A stretch of DNA of 64,000 nucleotides from contig NZ_JAAFZC010000001.1 in the NCBI RefSeq assembly GCF_010614805.1, forward strand, positions 558,001-622,000, given 5' to 3'. Source of the DNA: Pseudooceanicola aestuarii. GTDB taxonomy: Bacteria; Pseudomonadota; Alphaproteobacteria; Rhodobacterales; Rhodobacteraceae. The notes beneath the pieces were generated by a model, which worked only from the letters and a program-made list of their open reading frames with translations, was not told where the DNA came from and did no database searches. The translations under genes and the position numbers were made by a program. Positions 26,060 to 37,088 of the stretch are shown in pieces; position 1 is the stretch's first letter; every line of letters starts with the position of its first letter.

Positions 26060-28537
26060 TCAAGTGCGATCGCCCTGCCCCCGTCGCTTGGCGCGCAGGG
26101 TGGGATCGGCCTCGCGCGGGTTCTCCGGCCAGGGGTGCCGGGGATAGCGTCCGCGCATGTCCTTGCGCACATCGGCATAGGAGCTGTCCCAGAACCCCGG
26201 AATGTCGCGCGTGACCTGCACCGGGCGGCCGGCAGGCGACAGCAATGTGACCACAAGCGCCCGCCCCGCGACCACCGGGTGGCGGGTCTGGCCGAACATC
26301 TCCTGAAGGCGTAGCGCGATGCCGGGGGTGTCGTCCGAATAATCGATGGGAATGCGTCGGCCCAGCGGGGTTTCGAAATGCGCCGGTGTCTCCCGGTCCA
26401 GCAACTGCATCTGCGGATAGTCCAGCATGGCGCGCAATGCGGGCAGCAGGTCAAAACGCTTCCAATCCTCGGCGCTGCGCAGCCCCCCCAGATGCGGCAA
26501 CAGCCAATGCTCCGCCGTCTCCAGCAGCGCGGCGTCGGACATGTCGGGCAGGCCGGCGCCCTGCGGCGTCTCGGCGACCATCTGGACCCGCGCGACAAAC
26601 CGGCGGGCAGCGGCGCTTTTTGCAGGGGTCAGGCCCAGGTCGCGGATGCCGTCCAGCATGGCGCCGGCCAGGGCATCCGGGTCCGGGTCTTTCCAGATGC
26701 GATCGGTCAGCGGCAGCGCGCCCAGCCGGTCCTGCAACCGGGCGGTGACGCGCCGGTCACGGCGGGACCAATCGCAGGTCGCGACCTCCGCGATGTCGTC
26801 TGGAAAAAGGGCCCGCAGCTCTCCTTCGGTGATCTGGATGGCCTGACGGATGCGGGCCTCGCGCGGGTTACCATCGGTGTCGGTGACGACGATCAGCCGG
26901 GCCTGCGCCAAGGGGTCGTCGTCGGGCAGCACCGCGCCCTTGCCTCCCGACAGCAGGTAGCGCGGGGCATCGCCCTTGCGGCGCAGCCCGATGCGGTCCG
27001 GATAGGCCAACGCCGCCATCTCGGCCGGGCCAAGGGCGGGCGTGGTCTTCGGCGCCTGCCGGGCCAGGCGCCTGGCCTCCTGCGTGATGCGCGCCACCGC
27101 GCCCCGGTCGGCGCGGCTGTCCTGTCCCTTCAGCGCGGCAAGGCGCAGCGACAGGTCCACGGGCGCGCCACGCGGCATCGGATCGCGGTCGGCCAGCAGC
27201 GCGGCCAGCGGCGCGGCGGCCTGCCCGGCGCGGGCCAGCACATGGGCCAGGCGCGGATGCAGCGGCAGCGCCGAAAGCGCCCGGCCATGGGTGGTGATCC
27301 GGTCCTGGCGGTCCAGCGCGCCCAGCATCCGCAACAGCGCCCGCGCCTCCGCCAGCGCGCCCTCCGGCGGCGGTGTGAGAAAGGCCAGATCCCCCTCTCC
27401 CGCGCCCCACAGCGCCAGTTCCAGCGCCAGCCCGGACAGGTCCGCCGCCTCGATCTCCGCCGGGGGAAAGGCCGGGAGGGCGCCCTCCTCCCCCCTGGTC
27501 CAGGCACGCAGGCAGGTGCCGGCGGCGACGCGCCCGGCACGGCCCGCGCGCTGCGCCGCCTCTGCCCGCGACACCCGTTCCGTCACCAACCGCGACATGC
27601 CCGACCCCGGATCGAACCGCGCCCGGCGGGACAGGCCCGCATCGACCACCACGCGCACCTCGGGAATGGTCAGCGACGTCTCGGCGATGGAAGTCGCCAA
27701 CACCACGTTGCGCCCGGTGGCCGGCGGGCGCAGGGCGGCCTGCTGATCGGCGAATTTCATCGCACCATAAAGCGGCCGGATATGGCAATCACCCGGCAAT
27801 CGCCCCTTCAGCGCCGCCTCCACCTGTCCGATTTCTCCGGCACCTGGCAGGAAGACCAGGATCCCGCCCGCATGGTCCCGCGCCGCCTGTGCGACCATGT
27901 CGGCCACAGCGCCCCAACGGGCGCGCGCCTTGGGCAGAGGCGTGTCGCGGTGCCGGATCTCCACCGGGAAGGCACGGCCTTCGGAGGTGATCACCGGCAC
28001 GTCGCCCATCAACGCGGCCACCGGCGCAGCGTCCAGCGTGGCGGACATGGCCAGCAGGATCAGGTCCTCCCGCAGGGCGCCGGCGATTTCGAGGCAAAGC
28101 GCCAGGCCCAGATCAGCGTTCAGGGAACGTTCATGGAATTCATCGAAGATGACAGCGCCGATCCCCGTCAACTCGGGATCGGACTGGATCATGCGGGTCA
28201 GGATGCCCTCGGTCACCACCTCCACGCGGGTGGAGGGGCCGGTCTTTGCCTCCCCCCGCACGCGGTAGCCGATGGTCTGGCCCGGCGCCTCGCCCAGCGT
28301 TTCGGCCATGCGGGTGGCGGCGGCGCGGGCGGCCAGACGGCGCGGTTCCAGCATCAGGATGCGCCCCGGCGCCAGGCCGGCCGCAAGCAACGCCAGCGGC
28401 ACGCGCGTGGTTTTCCCGGCGCCGGGCGGCGCCTGCAACACCGCCCGCCCCCGGTCGCGCAGGGCGGTCAGCAGGTCGGGCAGCGCCGCGTCGATGGGAA
28501 GGGCGGGAAGGGAGGACAGGGAAAACGGCGTGGTCAT
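26060..28537 (-). CDS. hrpB: ATP-dependent RNA helicase HrpB
   Basis: An 825-residue DExH-box helicase. QAPPGAGKTTRVPLALL holds the Walker A, DEFHERSL is the DEAH-like box, AMSATLDAAPV motif III, and QRAGRAGRVAAGTCLRAW motif VI. The HrpB-specific C-terminal domain follows (PPVQVTRDIPGFW-like RPVQVTRDIPGFWDSSYADV, then DMRGRYPRHPWPENP). Its biological role is poorly known in most bacteria. It reads leftward and alone. A long open frame of the opposite strand (26378 onward) overlaps it and joins meaB in frame; that is treated as an artefact. Confidence 0.95.
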   Translation of the reverse strand: MTTPFSLSSLPALPIDAALPDLLTALRDRGRAVLQAPPGAGKTTRVPLALLAAGLAPGRILMLEPRRLAARAAATRMAETLGEAPGQTIGYRVRGEAKTGPSTRVEVVTEGILTRMIQSDPELTGIGAVIFDEFHERSLNADLGLALCLEIAGALREDLILLAMSATLDAAPVAALMGDVPVITSEGRAFPVEIRHRDTPLPKARARWGAVADMVAQAARDHAGGILVFLPGAGEIGQVEAALKGRLPGDCHIRPLYGAMKFADQQAALRPPATGRNVVLATSIAETSLTIPEVRVVVDAGLSRRARFDPGSGMSRLVTERVSRAEAAQRAGRAGRVAAGTCLRAWTRGEEGALPAFPPAEIEAADLSGLALELALWGAGEGDLAFLTPPPEGALAEARALLRMLGALDRQDRITTHGRALSALPLHPRLAHVLARAGQAAAPLAALLADRDPMPRGAPVDLSLRLAALKGQDSRADRGAVARITQEARRLARQAPKTTPALGPAEMAALAYPDRIGLRRKGDAPRYLLSGGKGAVLPDDDPLAQARLIVVTDTDGNPREARIRQAIQITEGELRALFPDDIAEVATCDWSRRDRRVTARLQDRLGALPLTDRIWKDPDPDALAGAMLDGIRDLGLTPAKSAAARRFVARVQMVAETPQGAGLPDMSDAALLETAEHWLLPHLGGLRSAEDWKRFDLLPALRAMLDYPQMQLLDRETPAHFETPLGRRIPIDYSDDTPGIALRLQEMFGQTRHPVVAGRALVVTLLSPAGRPVQVTRDIPGFWDSSYADVRKDMRGRYPRHPWPENPREADPTLRAKRRGQGDRT

Positions 28538-28729
28538 GCCCCTTTATATGCGGGGCGCGGGGGGCAAGGTCCATGGGGGGCGCGATCCCTCCCGAGCGGC
28601 GATCCCCGCGACAGAGCCGGAAAGGCGGGCGGGCAGGCGCGCGCCCTGCCTGCGTTCCTTCGGCGGCGGCGGGTGGTCTGGACCCTGCTGCGACGGACAG
28701 GCATAAACCGGGCACGCTGGGAGGTGCCG

Positions 28730-29704
28730 ATGAATATCGAAGAGCTGGCCGGGAAGATCATCGCGGGCGACCGACGCGCCCTGTCGCGGGCCATCACGCT
28801 GGTGGAAAGCCGCCGCGCCGATCACCGTGACCAGGCCGTCACCCTGATCGAGACGCTGCGCGGCACCGGGCGGCAGGCGGTCCGGGTCGGGTTGTCGGGC
28901 ACGCCGGGGGTCGGCAAGTCGACCTTCATCGAGGCGTTTGGCCGCATGTTGACGGGCCAGGGCCTGCGGGTCGCGGTGCTGGCGGTCGATCCGTCCTCCA
29001 CCCGGTCGGGCGGGTCGATCCTGGGCGACAAGACGCGGATGACGCTGCTGTCGCGCGATCCCAACGCCTTTATCCGGCCGTCGCCGTCGCAATCGCACCT
29101 GGGCGGCATCGCCCGCCGTTCCCGCGAGGCGGTGGCCCTGTGCGAGGCCGCCGGCTTCGACGTGGTGCTGGTGGAAACCGTGGGCGTGGGCCAGTCCGAA
29201 ACCGTGGTGTCGGAGATTTCGGACCTCTTCGTGCTGCTGCTGGCGCCGGCGGGCGGGGACGAGTTGCAGGGGGTCAAGCGCGGCATCATGGAGATGGCCG
29301 ACATGATCCTCGTCAACAAGGCCGACGGCGATCTGAAACCCGCCGCGACCCGGACTTGCAGCGACTACGCCGGCGCCCTGCGGCTGCTGCGCAAGCGCCC
29401 CCAGGATCCCGAGGGTTTCCCCAAGGCGATGATGGTCTCCGCGGTGGAGGCCTCGGGGCTGACCGACGCCTGGGTGGAGATGCAGGCGCTGGTCGACTGG
29501 CGCCGTGAGGCCGGACATTTCGACGGCGCCCGCGCCGCACAGGCCCGATACTGGTTCGCCGAAGACGTGAAGCACGGCCTGCTGGCCCAACTGGAGACGG
29601 ACCCTGCCCGCGCCCGCATGGCCGCCCTGGCGGAGGAGGTCGCGCAGGGCCGCAAGACGCCCACCCTGGCGGCCGAGGAAATGCTGAGGGGCTTTCACGA
29701 CTGA
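28730..29704 (+). CDS. meaB: Methylmalonyl-CoA mutase-associated GTPase MeaB
   Basis: A 324-residue SIMIBI-class GTPase (ArgK/MeaB family) that protects methylmalonyl-CoA mutase and gates cobalamin delivery. The P loop is GTPGVGKST (57-65), ETVGVGQSE is switch II, and NKADGD the guanine motif. GEMADM-like MEMADMILVNKAD is typical of MeaB. No mutase subunit is present nearby; the partner is presumably elsewhere. ATG 28730 follows GGGAGG; the frame is open for over 2.3 kb upstream through antisense hrpB, which is not coding. Confidence 0.94.
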   Translation: MNIEELAGKIIAGDRRALSRAITLVESRRADHRDQAVTLIETLRGTGRQAVRVGLSGTPGVGKSTFIEAFGRMLTGQGLRVAVLAVDPSSTRSGGSILGDKTRMTLLSRDPNAFIRPSPSQSHLGGIARRSREAVALCEAAGFDVVLVETVGVGQSETVVSEISDLFVLLLAPAGGDELQGVKRGIMEMADMILVNKADGDLKPAATRTCSDYAGALRLLRKRPQDPEGFPKAMMVSAVEASGLTDAWVEMQALVDWRREAGHFDGARAAQARYWFAEDVKHGLLAQLETDPARARMAALAEEVAQGRKTPTLAAEEMLRGFHD

Positions 29705-29820
29705 TCCACCCGGTCCGCCCCGCGCGGCCTCTCCCAGCCCCGAACGCGCCGGCGATGCCTGCCGCACAGCAAAATCCGTGCACCTGCGCAACAGGGGTTC
29801 CCCTGCGTCGCGACGCCCGC

Positions 29821-29960
29821 TATAGACGCTGCCATGACCGCATTGCCCGTGATCCAGCGTCGACGCCGACGCACCTGATCCACCGCCCCCGGACCTCCGG
29901 GGGTGCCGCTTCGGTCATCGCCGCGCTTATGCCGCGGCTTCCCTTCCCCAGAGAACCTTG
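29821..29960 (+). promoter_or_regulatory. Candidate arginine attenuator leader before argD-argF
   Basis: A -10-like TATAGA at 29821-29826 is followed by a short leader reading frame, then two stem-loops. The first is 29884-29892 with 29897-29905 (arm CCCCCGG, loop ACCT, arm CCGGGGG, extended by a G-U and a C-G pair). The second is 29920-29925 with 29933-29938. The second is followed by a pyrimidine-rich TTCCCTTCCCC rather than a clean T-run. The layout, with Arg codons just before the hairpins and arginine genes after, suits attenuation, but the terminator part is weak. No other gene is seen in the 309-bp gap. Confidence 0.45.
29834..29878 (+). CDS. Putative arginine-rich leader peptide (14 aa)
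   Basis: The frame ATG ACC GCA TTG ... ends TGA at 29876-29878 and encodes MTALPVIQRRRRRT, with five consecutive Arg codons (CGT, CGA, CGC, CGA, CGC) near its end. The ATG lies 7 nt after a -10-like TATAGA and has no ribosome site, so the mRNA would start at or one base before the ATG, a leaderless layout also seen at matR. Position 136 bp before argD, the arginine genes, and the hairpins starting 5 nt after the stop support a regulatory peptide. Arg runs also appear by chance in GC-rich non-coding frames, so confidence is moderate. Confidence 0.45.
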   Translation: MTALPVIQRRRRRT

Positions 29961-30013
29961 ACTTGGCCTTTGAGCACATGCTCTGTCAGGGCCTCCAAAT
30001 CCGAGGATATCCC

Positions 30014-31189
30014 ATGATCCCTGCCGTTCTGCCGACCTATTCCCGCACCCCTCTTCATTTCGTGAAGGGCGAAGGCGCCTGGCTGATCGAAGCGGATGGC
30101 CGACGTTTCCTGGACCTCGGCTCCGGCATCGCGGTGAACGTTCTGGGCCATGCCCATCCGCCGCTGGTCGCAGCGCTGACCGAACAGGCACAGGCGCTGT
30201 GGCATGTGTCGAACCTCTACGAAATCCCGCAGCAGGAAGAGCTGGCGCAGCGGCTGGTAGAGGCGACCTTTGCCGATACCGTCTTCTTTACCAATTCCGG
30301 CACCGAAAGCTGCGAGCTGGCGGTGAAGATGGCGCGGAAATACTGGTACGAAAAGGGCGCGCCCGACCGCACCGGGATCATTGCCTTCGAAGGGTCGTTT
30401 CACGGCCGGTCCTCCGCCGGGATCGCCGCCGCGGGATCGGAAAAGATGACCAAGGGCTTTGGCCCGCTGCTGCCCGGTTTCATCCACCTGCCCTGGGGCG
30501 ATATCGACGCGGTGAAAGCCGCGCTGGACGACACGGTCGCCGCCATCCTGGTAGAGCCGGTGCAGGGAGAGGGCGGCATCCGCCCGCTGGAAGACGACCA
30601 GATGCGGGCGCTGCGCGGGCTCTGCGACGAAACCGGCACCCTGCTGATCCTGGACGAGGTCCAATGCGGCATGGGCCGGACCGGGCGCCTGTTCGCTCAT
30701 GAATGGGCCGGGATCGCCCCCGACATCATGATGGTGGCCAAGGGCATCGGCGGTGGCTTCCCGCTGGGCGCGGTGCTGGCCACGGAGAACGCCGCCTCGG
30801 GCATGGGCGCGGGCACCCACGGGTCGACCTATGGCGGCAACCCGCTGGGCTGTGCCGTGGGCAATGCGGTAATGAAGGAAGTCGCCGATCCGGCCTTCCT
30901 GGCCGATGTGAACCGCCGCGCCGGGCTGCTGCGCCAGCGCCTGGAGGGGCTGGTGGCCGACAATCCGCAGGTTTTCGCCGGGGTGCGCGGCAGCGGCATG
31001 ATGCTGGGCCTGCTATGCAAGGCCGCCAATATCGACGTGGTCAAGGCTGCCTACGGCGTCGAGGTGCTGACCGTACCTGCCGCCGACAACGTGGTGCGCC
31101 TGCTGCCGCCGCTGAACCTGACCGAGGCGGAGATCGGCGAAGCCGTCGCCCGCCTCGACCGCGCGGCCAAGGCCGTTTCCGGCGGCTGA
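30014..31189 (+). CDS. argD: Acetylornithine (class III) aminotransferase ArgD
   Basis: A 391-residue PLP-dependent transaminase of arginine synthesis, converting N-acetylglutamate semialdehyde to N-acetylornithine. [18 protein letters not shown] binds the cofactor phosphate, [14 protein letters not shown] gives Asp214 and Glu215, and [10 protein letters not shown] places the Schiff-base Lys at 243. Length is typical. A GAGG site precedes ATG 30014. Upstream-frame starts lie in the leader and are rejected. It is read with argF, 88 bp downstream. Use in lysine synthesis as well (DapC activity) is common for this family. Confidence 0.95.
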   Translation: MIPAVLPTYSRTPLHFVKGEGAWLIEADGRRFLDLGSGIAVNVLGHAHPPLVAALTEQAQALWHVSNLYEIPQQEELAQRLVEATFADTVFFTNSGTESCELAVKMARKYWYEKGAPDRTGIIAFEGSFHGRSSAGIAAAGSEKMTKGFGPLLPGFIHLPWGDIDAVKAALDDTVAAILVEPVQGEGGIRPLEDDQMRALRGLCDETGTLLILDEVQCGMGRTGRLFAHEWAGIAPDIMMVAKGIGGGFPLGAVLATENAASGMGAGTHGSTYGGNPLGCAVGNAVMKEVADPAFLADVNRRAGLLRQRLEGLVADNPQVFAGVRGSGMMLGLLCKAANIDVVKAAYGVEVLTVPAADNVVRLLPPLNLTEAEIGEAVARLDRAAKAVSGG

Positions 31190-31277
31190 GATGTGGCGCC
31201 TGCCCATCTTTGCCTTTCACCTGCCTAGGGGGTCGCGGCGCGCGTCGTGACCTCCGCCCGCAAAGGGACCGAAAGAC

Positions 31278-32204
31278 ATGAACCATTTCCTGGACATCCA
31301 TACCACAGATCCGGCCGACCTGCGGCAGATGATCGACGGCGCCCGTGCCATGAAGACCGCCCGCCAGGGTCGCCCGCGCGGCGCGCCTGATGACGAACAG
31401 CCGCTGGCCGGGCGCATGGTCGCGTTGATCTTCGAGAAACCCTCGACCCGGACCCGCGTGTCCTTTGACGTGGGCACCCGCCAGATGGGCGGGCAGACCA
31501 TGGTGCTGTCGGGGCAGGACATGCAGCTGGGCCATGGCGAAACCATCGCCGATACCGCCCGGGTGCTGTCGCGCTATGTCGATCTGATCATGATCCGCAC
31601 CTTCGACGAATCGGTATTGAAGGAAATGGCCGATCACGCCACCGTGCCGGTGATCAACGGGCTGACCGACAACAGCCACCCCTGCCAGATCATGGCCGAT
31701 ATCCTGACCTTCGAGGAACATCGCGGTCCCATCGCCGGGAAAAAGGCGGTCTGGACCGGGGACGGCAACAATGTCTGCGCCTCCTGGCTGCACGCCGCCG
31801 GGCAATTCGGCTTTGACATGACCTACACCGGACCCGAACAGTTGGACCCGCCCGCCGCCGCGATGGAATTCGCCCGCGCCCATGGCGCCCATGTCGACAT
31901 CGACCGCGACGCCACCCGCGCGGTGAAGGGCGCCGACGTGATCATCGCCGATACCTGGGTCTCCATGCATGACAAGCAGAGCACGCGGGAACGTCGCCAC
32001 AACCTGCTGCGCCCCTACCAGGTGAATGCCGCGCTGATGCAGGCCGCCGGTGATCAGGCGGTGTTCATGCATTGCCTGCCCGCGCATCGCGAGGAAGAAG
32101 TAACCTCGGACGTGATGGACGGACCGCAATCGGTCATTTTCGACGAGGCGGAGAACAGGTTGCACGCCCAGAAGGCCGTGATGCGCTGGTGCCTTGGCGT
32201 ATGA
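31278..32204 (+). CDS. argF: Ornithine carbamoyltransferase ArgF
   Basis: A 308-residue enzyme joining ornithine and carbamoyl phosphate to citrulline. The carbamoyl phosphate loop STRTR (56-60) within [12 protein letters not shown] and the ornithine-binding [11 protein letters not shown] near the end are diagnostic, as is [11 protein letters not shown]. It functions as a cytoplasmic trimer. It is the second gene of the argDF unit. The 88-bp spacer contains no gene and a mild stem. Confidence 0.97.
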   Translation: MNHFLDIHTTDPADLRQMIDGARAMKTARQGRPRGAPDDEQPLAGRMVALIFEKPSTRTRVSFDVGTRQMGGQTMVLSGQDMQLGHGETIADTARVLSRYVDLIMIRTFDESVLKEMADHATVPVINGLTDNSHPCQIMADILTFEEHRGPIAGKKAVWTGDGNNVCASWLHAAGQFGFDMTYTGPEQLDPPAAAMEFARAHGAHVDIDRDATRAVKGADVIIADTWVSMHDKQSTRERRHNLLRPYQVNAALMQAAGDQAVFMHCLPAHREEEVTSDVMDGPQSVIFDEAENRLHAQKAVMRWCLGV

Positions 32205-32316
32205 TCGCGTAAAGGCGGTCGCGGCCTTGTAACCGGCCCGCCGGTGACTAGTATAGGGGCCTGCCGAATTCCACGGGGCCGGAACGTGCCGCGCCTCGCA
32301 CCCAAGGAGGACCTTC

Positions 32317-32928
32317 ATGTCCTGGACCGACGAACGCGTCGAACTGCTGAAAAAGATGTGGGGCGAGGGCCAGTCGGCCAGCCAGATCGCCAAGGAATTG
32401 GGCGGTGTGACCCGCAACGCCGTGATCGGCAAGGTCCATCGCCTGGGCCTGTCGAACCGATCCGGCGGCGGCGGCGCCGGAGGCGCCACTGCGGCGCCCG
32501 CCGCGGCACCGGCCCAACAGCCCGCCGCGGCCAAGCCGGAGCCAAAGGCCAAGCCCGCCCCCCGGCGGGAGTCGCAGCCCGCCGCCACCGATGCCACGGC
32601 GGCGGCGCCGGAACCGGCCCAGCCGCAGCCCGCCGCCACCCCGGCGCGCAAGCAGATCATCCCCGCAGGCCAACCCCTGCCGCCGCAACCTTCGGCGAAC
32701 GAGATTTCCCCCGAGGCCCTGGCCAAGGTCAGCGAGATCGAGAAGAAGGCCAAACGGCTGACCCTGATGGAGCTGACAGAGCGGACCTGCAAATGGCCCG
32801 TAGGCGATCCCGCCACTGACGAATTCTGGTTCTGCGGACTGCCCGTTCAGGCCGGGAAACCCTATTGCGAAGCCCATGTCGGCGTCGCGTTCCAGCCGAT
32901 GTCCTCGCGCCGCGACCGCAAGCGTTGA
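32317..32928 (+). CDS. gcrA: Cell-cycle regulator GcrA
   Basis: A 203-residue alphaproteobacterial transcription factor that recruits sigma-70 holoenzyme at promoters methylated by CcrM. The N-terminal MSWTDERVELLKKMWGEGQSASQIAKELGG, then VTRNAVIGKVHRLGLS, is the GcrA DNA-binding helix-turn-helix. Residues about 50-125 are Ala/Pro-rich and flexible. The C-terminal TCKWPVGDPATDEFWFCG and KPYCEAHVGVAFQP match the sigma-interacting domain. AAGGAGG precedes the start. The -10 TATAGG at 32252-32257 is plausible; the -35 is poor. Confidence 0.97.
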   Translation: MSWTDERVELLKKMWGEGQSASQIAKELGGVTRNAVIGKVHRLGLSNRSGGGGAGGATAAPAAAPAQQPAAAKPEPKAKPAPRRESQPAATDATAAAPEPAQPQPAATPARKQIIPAGQPLPPQPSANEISPEALAKVSEIEKKAKRLTLMELTERTCKWPVGDPATDEFWFCGLPVQAGKPYCEAHVGVAFQPMSSRRDRKR

Positions 32929-33014
32929 TCTGACGGCCGGACTGCGGGCCTTTCCGGGGGCGCGGCCGCCTTCGGGGCGCCGGGCCTGCCCTCAGCCTGC
33001 GTTGCACCAGAAAG

Positions 33015-33047
33015 AAGGGGCGCCGGACCTTCCGATCCGCGCCCCTT
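33015..33047. terminator. Bidirectional terminator-like hairpin between gcrA and asmA
   Basis: A 9-bp stem AAGGGGCGC (33015-33023) with GCGCCCCTT (33039-33047), flanked by A-rich and T-rich ends. It sits between two convergent genes, so it could end both. T-runs are short. Confidence 0.55.
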
Positions 33048-33060
33048 TCCAGCAACCCGA

Positions 33061-35016
33061 TCAGCGGTTGAACAGCTTGAGAAGACCGCGCTTGGCCTGG
33101 TCTTCCAGTTCGCGTTTCAGGCTGTCTTCAAGGTCGTCGCCTTCCTGGGCCTCGATGCCCAGGGCATTGCGCACCTTGCCGTCGACCTCCTGCCGGGCCT
33201 TTTGTTCCAGCTCTTTCTTTTCCTCTTCGAAATTCAGCTGGATGGCCTGCTCCAGGTCGGCGGTGATGCGTGGGCCGGACCAGGGGCCGCGAATGCGCAC
33301 CGGGATCGCCAACCCGCGTCCATCCCGCGCTTTCAGAGAGATCGGCGTGAACAGGTAGTCGATCGACTGCCCGGCCAGATCGACATCGCCGCGACCCTCT
33401 GCCCGGATGCCGGCCAGCTGCATCACGAGGTCCTCGTTGCGCAGCAGACCGTCGGTGATGGTGAATGTCGCCTCTGTCGCATCAAAGATCGTGGTTCCGC
33501 CGGTGGCGTCGCCGCTGCGCATCAGCCGGTCCAGATCGATCCCCTCGATCGTGCCGCGCCCGGTCTCCAACCGGCCGGTCCCCGACAGCGACTGCATCAT
33601 CGCCGCCAGAGACTGGCCGGAGGCCAGGAAATCCACCTGTGCCTGCGCCGCGCCGGTGAACCGTGTGACGCCCGCCAGATCCGACAGCATCGGCTGCAAC
33701 CCGACCTCCTGCGCCGAAAGGTCGCCGCCGACCGACAATCCCGCGCGGTTGTTGACCACGAATTCCCCGGAAAGCGTCCCGCCAAAGGCCGAAACTTCGC
33801 TCAGCCGGGTGACGGCGCGGCTACGCTCGATCGTCGTGCGCAGCCGGACGGGGCCCAGCCGTGTGATGCCCAGATCGACGGAGCCTGCGGCAAGCGCGAT
33901 TTCCCCCTCCACAAGGGAGAGGGGGGAAGCGTCGATGGGCGCGGTGGACCAACCAGCGGCGGCCGGGGCTGCGGGGCCGCTATCGCCCGCCATCATCGCG
34001 CTGAAATCCAGATCACCGCCCGTCAGTTGCGCTCTGACCTGCGTGACCGTGCCGGGGGTGATATCCGCCGCCGCTGTCAGACGGTTGCCGTCCAGCGTCA
34101 ACACCCCGTCCCGCAGAGTGAGCAGCCCGTCACGGGTATAGGTGACATCCCCCTCCAGCGTCGCCGCACGGCCCAGCCCCTGCGGCAGATCCGGCGCCGC
34201 CAGACCAAGCGCCGCGACAAAACCCGCGGTGTCGGACAGGTCGACCTCAAGCCGCCCCTGGGCTTCCGGCGCCAGCCCGGCGCGTCCCTCGAACCCCAGC
34301 CGTCCGTCGGCGCTGGTCAGTTCCAGGCTGATGTCGCTGATCCCGCCTTCCAGCAACTGCGCCACCTGCGCGGCGCGGGCGGTCAGAGCCAGGGGCGGAC
34401 CGCCCCGGACCAGGCTGGCGGTCAGCGTGGCGGGCCCGGCGAGGTCTGGCAATTGCAGGGTCAGATCCAGCGGGCCGAAACTCTCGCTGGTGCCGGCGCG
34501 GTGATCCACCAGATGCAGCGCCGCACCTGTCACCCGCAGATTGTCCAGCCCGATGGCACGGGGTGTACCGCTGCCCGAGGCCGCTCCGGTGCCGGGTGCC
34601 GCGTCTGCGCCCCCCGACAGCCCGTCCAGCTGCCAATTGGGCGCCCCCTCGGCAGAGATTTCCAGCAGGATCTCGGGCTTGACCGCCTCGACCCGGGTCA
34701 GGCGGATATCGCCGCCGATCAGCGCCATCAGGTCGACCCCGATCTGCACCGATTCGGCCTGCACCATCGGCCCGTTGCGCGACCATTCCGCATTGGCGAT
34801 ACGCAGCCCGCCGGTGCTGACCCCCAAGACCGGGTAGACGGTAAAGGACGTCTCGCCCAGGATTTCGACCTTGCGGCCGGTGGCGGCGCCCAGCCTGTCG
34901 GCGGCCACCTGGGCAACCCGTTGACCGGGCACCAGGAAAAACGCAGCCCCCACGATCAGCATGATGGCGATCACCGCCACCACCACGATCCGGAACATCC
35001 AGCGGATCAGTCCCAT
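33061..35016 (-). CDS. AsmA family protein
   Basis: A 651-residue protein with one N-terminal transmembrane helix (about 8-31: VVAVIAIMLIVGAAFFLV) and a long periplasmic region. The AsmA N-terminal domain includes GRKVEILGETSFTVYPVLGV and the C-terminal AsmA_2 portion contains RLETGRGTIEGIDLDRLM. A repeating beta-sheet groove, as in bridge-like lipid transport proteins, is expected. Members are linked to outer-membrane lipid homeostasis. A lysine/glutamate-rich coiled tail (LNFEEEKKELEQKARQEV) follows. It faces gcrA convergently. Confidence 0.88.
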   Translation of the reverse strand: MGLIRWMFRIVVVAVIAIMLIVGAAFFLVPGQRVAQVAADRLGAATGRKVEILGETSFTVYPVLGVSTGGLRIANAEWSRNGPMVQAESVQIGVDLMALIGGDIRLTRVEAVKPEILLEISAEGAPNWQLDGLSGGADAAPGTGAASGSGTPRAIGLDNLRVTGAALHLVDHRAGTSESFGPLDLTLQLPDLAGPATLTASLVRGGPPLALTARAAQVAQLLEGGISDISLELTSADGRLGFEGRAGLAPEAQGRLEVDLSDTAGFVAALGLAAPDLPQGLGRAATLEGDVTYTRDGLLTLRDGVLTLDGNRLTAAADITPGTVTQVRAQLTGGDLDFSAMMAGDSGPAAPAAAGWSTAPIDASPLSLVEGEIALAAGSVDLGITRLGPVRLRTTIERSRAVTRLSEVSAFGGTLSGEFVVNNRAGLSVGGDLSAQEVGLQPMLSDLAGVTRFTGAAQAQVDFLASGQSLAAMMQSLSGTGRLETGRGTIEGIDLDRLMRSGDATGGTTIFDATEATFTITDGLLRNEDLVMQLAGIRAEGRGDVDLAGQSIDYLFTPISLKARDGRGLAIPVRIRGPWSGPRITADLEQAIQLNFEEEKKELEQKARQEVDGKVRNALGIEAQEGDDLEDSLKRELEDQAKRGLLKLFNR

Positions 35017-35118
35017 TCCCTACCCCCATCACCTGTTTCCCAACCCTAGGCGCGGTCGCCACGCGGCTCAAGCATGGCATTCCCCAGCGCCGGGCATTCC
35101 TGTATAGGGCGCTCCATC

Positions 35119-36483
<1,365 letters not shown>

Positions 36484-36517
36484 TCCGGGGGGGGGCGGCG
36501 AAGCAACTGCCGCCGCT

Positions 36518-37084
36518 TCAGTCGGGATCGTAGACCGGCCGCCCGTCCAGCCGGTAGCGGCTGAGCGCCTCGTAGACCGGTGCCGCCCCCGACAGGATCG
36601 ATTGGAACAGAACCACCTCCTCCACGGGAACGGGCCAGGGGCGAAAGCCGGCGTTGCCCTCCAGGAACCGTGCCAGGCGCCGCGTCTCGTCCGGCCCCGC
36701 GCCAGTGCCGAACCGCGCGATGGTCACATGCGGGCGGAACCGTTCGCGGGGCAACACGATCCCCGCGCCATGGCAACGGCTGCGGATCCGGCGGTGCAGG
36801 TCCAATAGCGGGCCGGTGTCCACCAGGTCGGCAAAGACGACGCGCGGCGCGGCGCGCCCGAAAGTGGCGAACCCCTCGATCTGAAGGGCAAAGGGATCGG
36901 CGCGCAATGTTTCCAGCGCATCGTTCAGCTCCTGCAAGGCAGCCACCGGCTGATCGTCCAGAAACGCCAGCGTCAGGTGCAGGTTCTCCGGCGGGACATG
37001 GCGACCGATCTTCAGATCGTCCTGACGCGCGGCCAGCTGGTCCTTCAGCCCGTCGGGCAGGTCGATGGCCAGGAACGTGCGCAT
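36518..37084 (-). CDS. thpR: RNA 2',3'-cyclic phosphodiesterase (LigT/ThpR family)
   Basis: A 188-residue member of the 2H phosphoesterase family. Two HxTx motifs, HLTL (36-39) and HVTI (119-122), form the active site that opens 2',3'-cyclic phosphates on RNA ends. In E. coli the physiological RNA target is not settled. It is the last gene of a tight leftward operon (2-hydroxyacid dehydrogenase, unknown membrane protein, thpR), starting 4 nt after the preceding stop. It converges with rimO at 34 bp. Confidence 0.93.
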   Translation of the reverse strand: MRTFLAIDLPDGLKDQLAARQDDLKIGRHVPPENLHLTLAFLDDQPVAALQELNDALETLRADPFALQIEGFATFGRAAPRVVFADLVDTGPLLDLHRRIRSRCHGAGIVLPRERFRPHVTIARFGTGAGPDETRRLARFLEGNAGFRPWPVPVEEVVLFQSILSGAAPVYEALSRYRLDGRPVYDPD

Positions 37085-37088
37085 CGCG

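Noticed and set aside
26378..29704. A 1108-codon plus-strand open frame that ends in meaB
   Set aside because: Its first 780 codons are antisense to hrpB and rich in Gln/Arg/Gly as expected of a GC-rich complementary frame. Only the part from ATG 28730 matches a family (MeaB).
31041..32816. A 591-codon minus-strand frame over argF and gcrA
   Set aside because: Antisense to two certain genes; Gly/Ala-rich low-complexity content.
33202..35049. A 615-codon plus-strand frame over asmA
   Set aside because: Arg/Gln-rich shadow of asmA with no domain.
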